Part shown: one piece after another, positions 19,856-32,823 of the stretch
Position numbering within the stretch: position 1 is the first letter of the stretch
Layout: every line of letters starts with the position of its first letter
DNA from: an uncultured Mycoplasmataceae bacterium
GTDB taxonomy: Bacteria > Bacillota_I > Bacilli_A > Mycoplasmatales > Mycoplasmoidaceae
Length of the DNA stretch: 46,815 nt
Reading direction: 5' to 3'
Assembly (NCBI GenBank): GCA_949290735.1
Contig: CASESV010000005.1
Coordinates: 1-46,815, forward strand
Translations under genes and position numbers: made by a program
The notes under the pieces: generated by a model
Told to the model about the DNA's origin: nothing
Databases searched by the model: none
Seen by the model: the letters and a program-made list of their open reading frames with translations, nothing else

Positions 19856-22800
19856 CTATCCCTGATATTTTTTTAATCATTTAATGTAAATAGCCAAGAA
19901 AATAAATAGTATTAAAAGAATTATAGAACTTGATAAGGAAATAATTAATAATAAATCAGTTTTATTTTCTTGTGAAAAAGTACTATTTATTTCATTATTT
20001 TTTATGCTTAAATCACTTGTTACATCTAAAATATTTCCATTTTTATCTTGATGTAATAATTTTAAATTAGATAGTGTGGTAGTGTTTTTGTTTAATTGTA
20101 AATCAAAACAAACCTCTAAATCATTTAATAATGAATATGTATTATCATTTGCAAAGAAGCTAGCTAAAGTAAATTTAACGGTAGCACTATTGTTATTTAC
20201 ATCAATATTAACAACTTTTCCATTTGAAACTTCTTTTTCTCAATTATTTGGTGCATTAGTAACTGTAATTAATTGTTTTAATAAACTAATAGCTTCATTA
20301 CCATTAATATTACCACTTTGATCAAATAACTTTGATTCTAAATTTAATATATTCATTTCTGGTAGATTAGTGTTATTTAAACTCACAGTTGTTGGTCCAT
20401 TAGCTTTTCTAAAATTTGAGAAAGTTGTTTTGTAAACAATATCATCACCAGAAATAATAGATCCATCTATTGCAATAACTTTTTCAAATGTTAATCAAGC
20501 ATCAATAGTTCCTAATTTGTTGTTTGGTTCTAATTTCACAAAATTGATATTAGTATTATTAACCCCATCAACTACTGAATTAGTTGATCATATTTGCTTT
20601 TTAAGTCAATCTTGTGAACTATTAATAATTTGTGTAGGTACCATATTAACTTCAGTATCAGAACTTGCAAAAGTAACATTGATATTACTATTTAATTTAG
20701 TTAAAGCTGCATTATTATTACTAGTCAAACCAGTTAATGTAATAGTTTGAACAACAACATCATCTATAAAAGGTGTATTGTCTGGTTGTAAATATGTATT
20801 ATCTTCACTAGAGTAACAGTTTTTAATATAAATATTAACTTCTGCAGTTCCTGCATCATCATCATATGACATAACTTGTGCAGAAATGGTAGTATTATTA
20901 TTATTAATATCTTGTAATTCTTGAGCAGATAAATTATCAAGATTTGTAGTTGAGTATGTTTCATTATAAACAAATTGTTTACTACTTGGATTAGTTGGAT
21001 CATAATTTAAGTTTGGAGTATATGGCATTCAAATTGGTTTTAATTGACCAAAAGGATTATTGATAGTTACAAACTGATAGATATGATATCAATTTTGATC
21101 TAAATACTGTTGTAAGTTACTTGGTGAGACATTTGGTTTATTAAATCCTAATGTATCAACACTTGAATAATTAATTTGACTAACTGTTGTTGCTGGTAAT
21201 GAACTAAAATTATTAAAAACAATTTTTACATTTAAATATGGATTTGATTCAACATCATCAGTTCCTGCATATTTAGGAATAGAAACATTTGTTCATAATT
21301 GCCCACTTGAATTATTAAAATTTCATGCATCACTAAAAATAATTTCATCTACAGACGGATAAGCTGAATCTTCAAAATTAGAACTCTCATTATTTTTCTT
21401 TAATTGATCAATCAAAGCTTGTTTTAATGCGTTCAATAAAGCTGTGTCATTATTATTAATTTTAGACATTAATGTTGATGGGTATGAATTAACATAAGTG
21501 GTTAAATAAACTGAAGCATCAACACTACTAACCATTGTTGGTAAACTAGGTTTTAAATTTACTTCAAAGTTAAATACTTTGTTCTTAACGATTTGGATAT
21601 TATTTCCAACTTGTGAAACAGCACTAGATAATGTAACTGCTAGTTCTGCTTTAGCACTTGCTTGATCTAAATTCACTAAACTTAATGAACCATCTAATAT
21701 TTTTGAAGGTGTGTAATTGTTGTTTGAATTATTTGTAGTATCATTAATTGGATTATTGATTGTAATATACTTATCATAATTTTTTGCATTATTAATTTCA
21801 TTTATTTTATTATTTAATGATGTAGGGTCACTATCCACTTTAGATCATTCATTTGCAACTGCTTGAATATTTGTTATTTGTTGGATTGACTGATCATTTG
21901 TTTTAATTTTAAATAACATCGAATTTTTGCTAATTCATAAATTAGATGATATTGACTTATCAAGTACTAAAACTAAATTAACTTCGTTATTATCAAAGTC
22001 AAAATAAATCTGCTCATATTGAACATGTAGAGAATCATTAATTGATTGGTTTAGTTTATTATAGTCTAAAGGTAAATCAATAAGATTATTAATATTTTTT
22101 GTAGGGTCATAAATGAAATTACTAACTAAATAATTTGAAAAATCAGTAGATGACATTTCTAAGTAATTATTGTATATATCTATAATTGATGTGTTGGCAA
22201 CATATTCAGTATCATATGAAGTTTCAACTTTCTTTGCACTTATTAGTGAATTTGTTGCACTATCTGAAGTTATAGAATAATTAATATATTGACTTGTTGA
22301 GTCTGGCATAAGTTCAATTTTTTTACTATTATCACCTAACACTATATTGAATGAATCACTTCTATTTTTTAAATCTATAATTGTAGCAACATTTTTAGAA
22401 CTATAGTTACCGTCTACACTATTTTCTTTTCCATTTAAATTTAAAATTAATAAATCTTGATTAATTGAAGAGTATATTGACTTATAATCGCTTATACTAA
22501 AATTTGTATTATAAGTTGTACTACTATTAGAAGAATTAGCAATAGGCATTGTATATGATCTTGCAGTTTGATTTTGAGAAGTTACAGGAGTAGATGTTTC
22601 ATATAACCTAACTTCTGCATTTGCTTCACCACTTACTCTTGTTCAAGCAGCTGTAAATTTATTTTCATCATTTCTATAAACAGGAATATGAATAGGTAAA
22701 ACATTATTTGTTAGTTCATCATTTATTCTTATCAATTTGTTAGAATTATTAAAATTAAAAGAGTATAAATTTTTTTCAAAAGTACTAGAAGAATAACTGA

Positions 22801-25702
22801 AAGAAATTGGATTTACTATATTATGAGAAAAATTATAAGTATATTGATCTCTATAAGAAGATGTTGCAAAAATTACATTGTATGTATATTTATTTGAACT
22901 TGAATCAGCTATAACATAATCTAATCTTAGTTGATCAATATTATTAACTGTATTAAAATCATATCCACCAACTGATACAATGTATTGTCCATCACCTAAG
23001 TTAGGAAGATTTAATATTTTCTTAATTAAAACCCCTCTTTGATTAATCTGAACATAATATACATAATTATTATTAGATTCACCTGTTGCTCCCGCTGGGA
23101 AAGCAATGTAACTAGATACATTTCCTGTTACATTATTTAATGGAATCATTCTCATATCTTCACTTAAACTTCCTGGTAATTGGTAATTTTCAGGTAAATT
23201 AGTAAATCTTGCTGCATACATATCATCATATGCAATATTGAATGATGGAGTGCTACTTGTATTTATAGACAATGTTGAATCACTTGTTGAAAAATATAAT
23301 CCAACATAATTATTTCTTATTCTATCATAATAAATACTTTGAATATTTGATACACTATTACCTGATAAACTTGAATCATTAGTTAAGTTAATTAAGTTTG
23401 TAGCATTGCTTCCAATCCCTTTAAAACCGTTATTAGAAGTTGCTTGTTGACCAATCAATTTATTATTCACTAAAATTCTTGTTGATTGGTTTGTTTCAAT
23501 TTTAGATGATGGTTTACCAGCAAATCCTGATAGTGTGATTTTTGATTTTAAAGGGGTTCCAATTGAACCATGAATATATATATCTGGATCATATGTTCTA
23601 TTTAATTGAAAATAAACATCTACACTTCCTGCTGCATAATTTGGAATAAAATCTAAAATTTCAAAATTATCTATTCCTGCATTATTACCCTTTAATAAAC
23701 CTATATCAACATTTTTAAAAATAGAGTTATCAGTTAAATTATATTTATTTTCGTAATCAAAAATCTTATTCTTTAATCATTGTTTAGAAGTTTCTTTATT
23801 TGCTGATGTATCATTTTCTAAAATACTTAGCGATGAACCATTTCCAATTGATAATCATGATCTATTAACAGCTGATTTAGATGTTATTTTATAGAAACCA
23901 TTAAAAGTCATTTCTTGTTGTAACAACCCAGTAGCAGAATTTGAACTTACAACCTCTGCATTAATTATTGCTTTTTTCAACCCAACATTAACAGTAACCG
24001 TACCTTCTCTAATATTAAAGTTTTCATTAACTAAATTAGGAATAACAAATGAATCCATATTGAATCCTGGGATACGATCTCAATTAGTTAAAATTACATC
24101 ATTCTTTGAATATCAATAATTATTTTTTTGTTCAGCATTAGCAATCATTTGTTGTCACATTTCTTGCTTTAACATTTGAATTGTTACATTATCAATACTT
24201 GCAACAGTAGACGTCGCATTTCTAAATGTTACTATATTTGTATTTCATGATGTATTATTTGCTTTAAATCCGGAAATTGTAAAATTAATTTCACTTGATG
24301 GATTAAAAGAATTAACATATTTTTTGTCTCTTCCTGTTTGACTAATAGTAGGACCTGGTTTAATTTTTAAATAAAGCTTTCCTAAATCATCATTGTATTT
24401 ATATTGAACATTTGATAGATAAAATCTTGGTTCTCATTCTGAATATGTCAAATCAATAATTTTACCTATCAAGTCAGGATTTTTTACAACTTGAGAAGGA
24501 TAATAATATTGTTTATTATCATTATTTATTGTTGATACTGAATATTGATTATTGATAGAGTTCTTGGTAAAATACATTGATATATTTTTTTCATAATAAC
24601 CATTAAAAGCATAAAGAATTTCTGATGAAATACTTCCTTGTGAAACCATAGCACTTCATGGTGTTCATGCTTGATATACATATCATGTATGTTTATATGT
24701 ATAAGATGCAGGATCATAACCTCCTGAACTTGATAATCAACCTGAACTTCTACTATCTCTACTATCATTTCAAACTGGATTTCTAAAATAATATGAATTA
24801 GATGAATTCTCAGCTTTAAGGTATATGTCTTTTGATCATGGAGTCATATCATAGTTAGTGATAACAGCATATGCAAATCGAATTTGAACAGCACCTAAAT
24901 ATCGATCTTTTCCTGAAGTACCTAAATAAATATTACCACCTGTATTACTTGATGGATTAGAATAAGCTCCATTAACTGGAAACTTACTTGTGTTCATTCA
25001 TACTCTATCAACTACACCATTTGGACCAACCTTTTTTGAACTAGCACTTGAGTCAAATCTTTGCCCATATGTACTGCTAACAGAAGAAGCACTATCATTA
25101 ACATAGAACCCCCTATTAAAAAAGAATGTTGAATCATAAAAATAATAATTATCTCGATTTAAATAAGAACTATCAAAACCACCAATCATTGAACGACTTT
25201 TACCATCAACACCAATTGGAGCTTTTGAAGAGAAATATGGTTGTAAAAAAACACCTGTTTGTTGTTTATTACTATTTGTTTTAGCATCCATACCAGATAA
25301 AGTTGTACTAGATGTAGAATAATTATGCCCTAAATATAAACCATTGGTTCCAAATGATCGTAATCCACTTTTATTATCACTACCTAAAAGAGAAGCAGCT
25401 GGTGTAGCAAATCTTGTTCAGTTATTTGTACTAGTTATTTTTTGAAATGCATTAGTAAGTTTTCTTGTACTAAACTTTTCATAACTATCATAACTCATAG
25501 TGTATCAACTACTATCATTTGCTGGATAGTTATCTGGATTTTGAGGATCATTTGTAGTGTCTCGATTGTTAAAAGAAACGTTTTTAATTTCAGCATCAAC
25601 ACCAAATAATAAAAAGTTGCTAACTGATGAAGCCGCAACCAAACCACCTATCACTAATCCGAAAGGTGCTAGACATCATCACTTTTTATTATTTTTCCTC
25701 AT
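19856..25702 (-). CDS. Giant surface protein with repeated beta modules
   Basis: A 1948-residue protein with an N-terminal signal segment (about residues 8-34), a very long Ser/Asn/Thr/Tyr-rich extracellular region and a C-terminal membrane span ([20 protein letters not shown]) with a short basic tail. Several stretches repeat a pattern of one helix, then strands with a G-T-V or similar start, ending in T-[FIL]-x-G-F, for example TISGF near 475, TFNGF near 602, TLSGF near 723 and TLTGL near 1654; this recalls the mycoplasma lipoprotein-associated domain (Lipoprotein_17), by eye only. Cys is nearly absent. AGGAG precedes the ATG, and a -35/-10 pair lies upstream. It is co-transcribed with the 805-residue gene. 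Likely an adhesin or surface scaffold. Confidence 0.85.
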
Positions 25703-25757
25703 AATTATTCTCCTAAAACCAGATTAATTATTCATTTAAAATAATTTAATAATATAT

Positions 25758-25786
25758 ATTATATATTATACCTTATAAAAAGACAA
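25758..25786 (-). promoter_or_regulatory. Promoter of the giant surface operon
   Basis: On the - strand TTGTCT (25786-25781), a 17-base spacer and TATAAT (25763-25758). A second TATAAT overlaps the spacer (25770-25765). The leader is about 50 bases and ends in AGGAGAATAATT before the ATG. Confidence 0.6.
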
Positions 25787-25812
25787 TTATACTATAAACC
25801 AATTTGTAATTA

Positions 25813-27159
25813 TTAATTTTTTTGATTTTTTATCATAAAATTTTTATTTTTTGATAGAAATTTTATGTTTTTAGATATTCTTTCATATCATAAATACAAT
25901 ATTAATAACACTAAACTAACTCCCATTAATGTAAAATTAATTATTTTGATTGAATCATAAAAATTGACATTTAACTCATTTTTAATGAATTGGGTAAAAA
26001 TACTACTTAATGCAATGCCAATCGATAAAATTGATTGATATATACTCATTGGGGTAATAATTTTATTTTTAAAATCATAATTTAAAACTGAGCCTAAAAC
26101 AAAATTATATAATAATCCATATGCAAATCCATTAATACCATGAATTAAAAAATAACCAATCGGATTAATTATAAAACTTGAACTTAACATATATATTAGC
26201 CAACAGAAAATACCGATACTAAAAATTCAAGTCTTAGAAATATTATTAATTAATACGGTTCCAACCAATATTCCACCAGCTAATTGAAATAAACTAAAAA
26301 TCACTGATAAATAACCTTCATAACTCGATGTATCTTGATCACTTAAATCTCCTAATATTTGTAAGTGAAGAGTACCAATTGATCCTGAATTACTAAACTT
26401 AATAAATGCTACAATAGATCCAATTATACATAATAAGAAAAACATAAAATAATCTTGTCGATTCTTAAATACTTGATTCTTAATAATTCCAAATCGCTTT
26501 TTGTCTTCCTTTACAAAAAACATCATAATTAAAGCTAAAATACTAAAAATTAATCCAATTAATCATAAATATTTAAGGATGTTAACATCAACAATTTTTT
26601 CAGTTTTAGAACCAATCATTAAAAGTGATTGTAATGGTGCTGTTAAAAAATTTGCAATCAATGGCGGGATACTTAATAAAGAAACATTTAAATAGGATTT
26701 TGTCGAAATATATTGTTCTTTAAATAATAATTGAAAACTACCAATACAACTAGCCCCTATGCCAACACCTATTGATTGGATAATACTTGTAGGTGTATTT
26801 GGAACTATTAAAACTGGTAAATATAAAACTATTTGACTTATACATGCAAAGTATAAGAAGTACTTTCTTGACTTAAACCTAAAATTAAAAATATCAGCTA
26901 ATGGCCTAATAAATATCCCAACTATACCATAAGCTGATAACGCAATTAATAAAAATTCCTTATCTATTGCATTTTGTAAAGTTCCAGAATAAGAACGTAA
27001 AAGCATAGGCGCTATTCAAAAAACTGTATAACTTAAAAATAAGAATTTATATCCTTTATGTTCTAATTTTAATTTATAAAGATATATACCTGAACCTATT
27101 AAGATAATCGTGAATAATAATAAGTTGATAAGTATCTTAGTTAACATTGCAGGTGTCAT
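25813..27159 (-). CDS. Major facilitator superfamily transporter
   Basis: A 448-residue, highly hydrophobic protein with about twelve predicted spans, a central charged loop (FFVKEDKKRFGIIKNQVFKN, near 210) between the two six-helix halves, and a conserved-type RPLADIFNFRFKSRKYF loop after the second to third span, which matches the MFS motif A position. The substrate cannot be inferred. The ATG at 27159 has AAAGGT in front; ATG at 27147 is an alternative. TGA codons are Trp, and the frame ends at TAA 25815-25813. It is divergent from dut and lies upstream of the surface operon, which has its own promoter. Confidence 0.88.
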
Positions 27160-27222
27160 CTAATTTACCTTTTTTCTTAAATTTATTATATTATAATTAT
27201 AATATAATTAAATTACATTTTT

Positions 27223-27648
27223 ATGGTACTAAAATTTAAAAAATTAGAGAAAGATATTATTGGTATTAAATCACCTGCTATTGAAGGTGATGCAGGGTAT
27301 GATTTATATTGTGCTAGTGACTGTTTGGTTAAAGCAAAATCATCAGCAAGTATTTCTACAAAAATAGCGATTGAATTGCCAGAAGGTTATTGATTTGAGA
27401 TAATGCCAAAATCAGGGTTAGCTACAAAATATAATTTAGCTGTTCATAATGGTGTTATCGATAATGGATATCGTGGTGAAATTATTATTCATATGTATAA
27501 TCATGGTGAACAAGATTATCATTTTAAAAAAAATGATAAAGTTGCCCAAGGAATTATTAGAAAACTTTATTCATTTAAATTAGAAGAAGTCAATGAAATA
27601 AGTGATACTATAAGAGGAAATAAAGGTTTTGGATCAACAGGTAAATAA
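27223..27648 (+). CDS. dut: dUTP diphosphatase
   Basis: dUTPase splits dUTP to dUMP and pyrophosphate, keeping uracil out of DNA. The 141-residue protein has all five motifs of the trimeric family in order: DAGYDLYC, PKSGLATK, NGVIDNGYRGEI with the catalytic Asp, DKVAQGII, and the C-terminal RGNKGFGSTG arm. TATAATTATAATATAAT lies 15-30 bases before the ATG and there is no Shine-Dalgarno, so the mRNA has a very short leader. The next gene starts one base after its stop, forming an operon. Confidence 0.96.
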
Positions 27649-27649
27649 T

Positions 27650-28477
27650 ATGAATAAAACAAAGAAAATATCTCAAAAAAACAAATTAAAAACAAAGAAA
27701 ATTGAAACTAAAAAAATCCAAGAAATAACAAATAATAAAAATCAAATTGATATTGAAAGAAACAAAATTCTTAGTGATTATGATTTAAATTTGATGAGGG
27801 TTATTAAAATAAAACCAATTAGTCATGATACTAATATTTATCGACTAACACCAGTTGATGGATCAATTTTAAAATCATTTAAATCTGGTCAATATATTGA
27901 AGTAAAAATTAACCATAATGGACATTTGTATAGTAGAAAATATTCAATATGTTCAAGTCCATTTGAAACAGAAAAATTTAATTTTTATGAAATAATTGTA
28001 CAAAATAAACCATCTAGTATAGTTAGTAAAAAAATATATAACGAATGGGATTTATTCACTAAAGTTGTTGTTTCTAAACCATTAGGTAATTTTTATTATT
28101 GAGATGATTTTGAATACTCAAACATATGTGCTATTACAAATAATGTTGGTGTTGCACCAATTTATTCATTTGCCAAATCAATTTTAGAACATACACTAGA
28201 TGTTAATATTACTATCTTTAATGTGGCTAAAAATAGAGATGAGTTATTACTTGAAAAACAGTTTAGAGAATTATCTTTAGTGAGTAATAAAATAAAAGTG
28301 ATAAATGTTTTGGAAGAGCAAAAAATTAATGGATATGAACATGGAAAAATAAATATTAATATGATTAGTAAATATTGTAATGTTCAAAATAGCACTTTTT
28401 ATATTTGTGGTATTAATAAAATTTGTAATTCTATTATTAATAGAATAAATAATAAAACCACTAAATATTTTAAATAA
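27650..28477 (+). CDS. FNR-family flavin oxidoreductase
   Basis: A 275-residue protein of the ferredoxin-NADP reductase fold. After a Lys-rich 40-residue extension come the FAD-binding beta barrel with RKYS (residues 96-99, the RxYS motif) and the nucleotide-binding half with TNNVGVAPIYSF (GxGxxP position) and FYICGINKICNSI (the YxCG motif near the end). It should move electrons between NAD(P)H and a partner through FAD. No [2Fe-2S] ferredoxin domain is attached, and the physiological partner is unknown. The basic N-terminal extension is unusual. It follows dut by one base and ends before a strong terminator. An aerobic NADH or flavodoxin-type role are both possible. Confidence 0.82.
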
Positions 28478-28496
28478 TATTAATTCTTATATAAAT

Positions 28497-28530
28497 AAAA
28501 TAACCTGATTTGTATCAATCAGGTTATTTT
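28497..28530. terminator. Bidirectional intrinsic terminator
   Basis: Perfect 14-base stem AAAATAACCTGATT / AATCAGGTTATTTT around a 6-base loop, between convergent genes: the FNR-type gene and the coiled-coil zinc protein gene. Confidence 0.9.
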
Positions 28531-28545
28531 ATTATTAAACTTATT

Positions 28546-31500
28546 TTATTTTTTAGCAATAATATCTTGGTAATCTAATTCATCATCTTTTTTTGAAGTT
28601 AATCTTAACTTTTCTTTATTACGATTAGCTTCTTTTTGTGCTTTAATTAATTCAAGTTCTTGATTTTTTTCATTCATTTTTTGAATTTTTTCTTTTAATC
28701 TTTGATCACGGTCATGAATTTTTCATTTTTCAGCCTTAACTTTTTCATAATGATCTTGAACTCAATCACGTTCTTTAACTATGTGATTCATTCTTTCACC
28801 AACAGATTTTAGAGTTGTAGAATCTTGATAAATTTCATCTACTACTTTTAATTTTTGTTGTAATTTTCTATCAGCATTTTCAATTTCACGTTTTTCTCTT
28901 GCTATATTATATTCTGCTGCTTTAGCATATTCTCTATTAGCATGTTCATTCAATAAAGCAACTCTAGTTTTAACATCTTTAACATTTCTAAATTTATCTA
29001 AAACATAAATCTTAGTTACATTAGTTGGAACTTCATCATTAACAGCTTTAGCCGCTGATTCATTTCTTCTATCACTAGAGTTACTGTAAACCATTACTTT
29101 TGATCCAGCTTTATCAACGTTAATGTTGATAGTAGAATTTGAAGTTACAGGTAAAGGTAAAATTTTGTGTGGCATATCTGATAATACAATTGGAGTATCA
29201 GACTTTTTGTTAAATTTTTCAATTTCTTTAACTGTAGCGCCAATAATAGAATTTTGGTATTTATATTGATCATTTGCTAATTTATTATTTGCTTCATATG
29301 AAGAAGCTTTATTCCATAAATGTTGTTCTTGTTCTCTAGCTAAACTTTCTTGTTCATTCTCATATATTCTTTCAACATTTAATAATGCTTCATTTTTTGC
29401 ATATTCAACATTTTTTGCATATTTTTCATTAATGTGTTGTTCTCTATTATTATATCTTTCATCTGCTCTTGCATATGCATGTGCAATTCTTGATTCATCT
29501 CTAATAATTCTTTGAGATAATTTTTCATCACATATTTGTGCTTTCATTACATTTTTACGATGTTTTAGATCTTTTTGTTCTAAATATCTATAAATTTCAG
29601 TAACATCATCAACTCTTTTAATTAAATCACGATATTGAGAGTCAGTAAGATTTGGAGAAATATCCATATTTCTTAATGTGTTAATCTCATTCATGATATC
29701 ATCTCTTTCTTTTTTAGTGATATCAATATTTTCAACTGCTAATGGATCAGATGGTAAATGATCAATTTTTCTTAGTAAAGTATAATAACTTCTTGGGATT
29801 GTCTCACCATTTGCATTTTTCTTAGGAGTAAATTTAGATCATCATTTTTCCCCATCGTCATCATATAAGTCTTTGTAAACTACATCATAACCTTCATCAT
29901 TTGATGCTTTATGTTTATGTCTTCATCTTAATTCATATTTAGTATATTTAATTTTTTCATAATTAATTTTATAAGCACTATCACCATGCTTAGAAACAAA
30001 GAAATCATCATAACGATTAGCATCTTGAGCAATTCTTTTGAATTTTTTAATAGTTTTTTCAATATCACTATCATAGTAAGAAGAAATATCAACTTTTTGA
30101 TAATCCATTTTATTTAATCCATTTGTTATAGGTTTGTATTTAACTAATGTTTTAGAGCTAGGATTCATCGCTTTTGAATTAGTTTTTACTTTGATTACTT
30201 TCGTTCTAACTTCAGGTTGTTCGTAATTTTTAATTGGTTCTGAAATAAATAGTGATGCTTTTTTAGCGTTTATTACTTTTTTATATGATTCATAACTTAC
30301 AATCATAGCTTCATTACCTTTTTTAGATTTAGAATTTTTCTTCATAGTTTTATTAATTTTCTTATCCATATCATCAATTGCTTTCTTATATTCAGCTAAT
30401 AGTTCTTTATGCTTATTTTCTCTATCATAAGCCGCAACAAGTCTTAAAAATTTAGAAACACTTTCTCTTTCTTCAGAACTAAGTTTAGAAGGATCAATTT
30501 GATTAACTCTTCTAATTAATCCAGCAAGTGTATCATCATTTGAGTCAAGATCAACATTTTGTGGAATATATTTAGCATTTTTTACTTGTTTAATTTCATT
30601 CTTAATACTTGATTTTTTATAATCTTCACCACGAGATAAAATTCTAATTTTTTCTTTTTCTTGACGATGTTTGATGTCTATTATTTCTGCTTTTTGTTCA
30701 ATTTTAATTTTTGTTTTAATGTAATCATCTTCATTATTCTTTAATTCTATTTCATTATCACGAGCAAGTTTTTCAAGATTATATTCCAAACTAACTTCAT
30801 TTTTTTCTAATAATTGTTCACGTAGTTTTTTAATGTTTTTAACAGCTTCTTGGTGACGAGCAATCTCATTTTCACGTTCATAATAATTTTTTTCAATAAC
30901 CATAGCTTTGGTTAATGTTCTTAAAGCTTCAACCTTTGCAATAGCCATATTTTTCTTTGTAACTAATTTTGCTCTTGTAACTGCATTATTGTATTCTCTT
31001 ATCGCCTCATCAGCTAAATCTTTAGCTTTTTTCTCAGCATTTTTGCTAGCTTTAGGTAAATATTTTTTATCATAAGGTCTTACTACATTTATTTCATCGT
31101 GAGGTTTTGAATAATCAACTTGTGAATCATAATATACAGAAGGATTTACACCATATTTTGATGTTTTATCAATAGTATTTTTTGTAGTACGATAATTTTG
31201 AACATCATCCTTATTTCTATATGAAGTTCCTTGATTATCATTAAACTTTTGAATTTCAACAATTTCAGCATCTAAATTAGATTTTTTCTTATTATCACTT
31301 ACAACAAGTTTATTTTGATTTTTTAAATTTTTGTTAACAACTGTAGCTACTGCTTTTTTTGCTTCTTCAGTTGGTTTTTTAACTCAACAAAAATAACAAA
31401 CATGATTTCCATTATCTAATTTAACCGATGTTCAATTATCATCATCTCTACAAATTGAACATATTTCTTGAACTTCATTATTACCAGCTAATTTGTGTCA

Positions 31501-31617
31501 TTGTTTTCTTCTTTTGTTGTAATCATATGCACCAAATTGGTCAAGCGAAATAACTTGATGTTTTTGATTTGCTGGAATATAATTTGCCTTTGCATTATTT
31601 TTAGTTTTTACTGCCAT
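28546..31617 (-). CDS. Large coiled-coil protein with N-terminal Cys4 zinc site
   Basis: A 1023-residue, highly charged protein. Residues 53-77 hold CSIC and CYFC (Cys53, 56, 74, 77), a zinc-ribbon-like site, followed by KKPTEEAKKAV and then about 900 residues of Lys/Glu/Asp-rich helix with heptad-like runs, broken by short linkers (near 320-400 and 560-640). There is no membrane span or signal. Many TGA codons are Trp. GAGG precedes the ATG. It is the last gene of a three-gene operon with two short charged proteins. Such long coiled-coil proteins build the cytoskeleton or attachment organelle in mycoplasmas; that role is inference, and no known organelle protein is recognised. The zinc site is unexpected for that class. 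Confidence 0.8.
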
Positions 31618-31629
31618 ATTCTGACCTCA

Positions 31630-32016
31630 CTATATTTTGATTTTTTGTTCATAAACTTCTAAATCAATTGAACTTCATTTACTTCTTTTTGTTAAAAATT
31701 TTTCTCTCTTATGATAATTATTTGAATTAAGATTACTAATACTTTGTTCTTGAAAATCTTTATTTAAATTATAAATATTATATTGATCATCCATATCATT
31801 GCATGATATTTCAAATTTAGGAATTATATGTTCTTTAATATTAAAATGAAGGATTTGTGGAACATCATGTTCAATATTTATTTTTTTAAACGGTTCAATA
31901 ATTTCTTCATTAAGATTAATTTTAATATTTTTAATCTTTGTATTGTAATAAGAAGTATTGATTGGTTTAAAACTTAATTCTCTAAATTCAGGCAATACAA
32001 ATTCTTTATTTCTCAT
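31630..32016 (-). CDS. Short charged protein of the coiled-coil operon
   Basis: A 128-residue hydrophilic protein without a recognised domain. Its first 70 residues alternate Ile/Lys/Asn with Pro (LPEFREL, EPFKKINIEHDVPQIL), and the end is Ser/Lys-rich; one TGA is Trp. It lies 5 bases after the 214-residue gene and 12 bases before the coiled-coil gene, so it belongs to the same transcript. Only a weak purine run precedes the ATG, suggesting coupled translation. The close spacing implies a shared complex, but nothing in the sequence shows the function. Confidence 0.7.
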
Positions 32017-32021
32017 ATTAA

Positions 32022-32666
32022 TTATTTTCTTTTGTTTTTACTTTTTACTTTTGATTTACTTGAATTAGTTTTTTTAGAAACTACTGGTTCTGGATTTCTT
32101 GATTTATCGATAACATTTTGAATAATTTCTAATTCTTCTTTTGTAAACACATCATTTCTTATTGAGTGTTTTGCATGTCTTCTATGATTATCATTTGCAT
32201 ATCTATCATTTCTTGATGAGTAAGAATCATCAATTTTTGAACTATCATATTTAACCATAGCTGAAGAAGTTGGTTGATCTTTTCTAGTTTCTGATCATCT
32301 ATTTTCTTTTGGTTCTCTTTTAAATTTAGATCAAAAACTAGATCATTTGCTTTCACCAGCTTCTTTTGGTTGCTTAGTTTTATTACTTTCATTATGTTTG
32401 CTGATAGATCTTTGAGTTGCTGATTCATTAGGATAGCTTTCTTCAGCATATTTAGCTGCAATCTTATAAGCATCTTGATACAACTTTTTATCTTCATTTG
32501 AAACAGGAATTACTTCATGTTCATCAACGAAAACAACTTCTACTTCTCTATTATCAATAAACACTCTTTGTGATGATCCTTCAATTATTCCTAATGCTTT
32601 CGCATCTGCATCTTGAAGGTAAAGAATGTTGTTAGCTTGTTTGTTTGGTTTAGCTTTAATAGCCAT
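32022..32666 (-). CDS. Basic/charged protein, first gene of the coiled-coil operon
   Basis: A 214-residue protein of unknown function. Residues 1-65 look folded and beta-rich (NILYLQDADAKALGIIEGSS, then REVEVVFVDEHEVIPV); residues 66-214 are a low-complexity, Ser/Lys/Asn/Arg-rich and probably unordered tail ending KSKVKSKNKRK. Two-part design (small domain plus charged tail) is common in mycoplasma cytoskeletal proteins. GGGGG 7 bases before the ATG acts as ribosome-binding site. It opens the operon with the 128- and 1023-residue proteins and is divergent from the TrxB-like reductase. Confidence 0.75.
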
Positions 32667-32808
32667 AATTTCCCCCTTTTAAAGCTTTTTTAAGTTTAAA
32701 TTAATATAAAAAAATAATATTAACTTCTTAATTATACTATATCAATACTAATTTTAGGAATACTTTTTTTATTTTAAATATTTTTATATAACAATAATGC
32801 TTATTATT

Positions 32809-32814
32809 TATAAT
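32809..32814 (+). promoter_or_regulatory. -10 box deciding the reductase start
   Basis: TATAAT 9 bases before the ATG at 32824. Transcription would begin at or just before that ATG, giving a leaderless or near-leaderless mRNA; the in-frame ATG at 32797 lies upstream of the box and is therefore unlikely to be used. Confidence 0.5.
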
Positions 32815-32823
32815 AATAATGCG

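Noticed and set aside
20764-21003. Second frame inside the giant protein gene
   Set aside because: Overlaps the long open frame entirely; composition is that of a shifted Asn/Ile-rich sequence.
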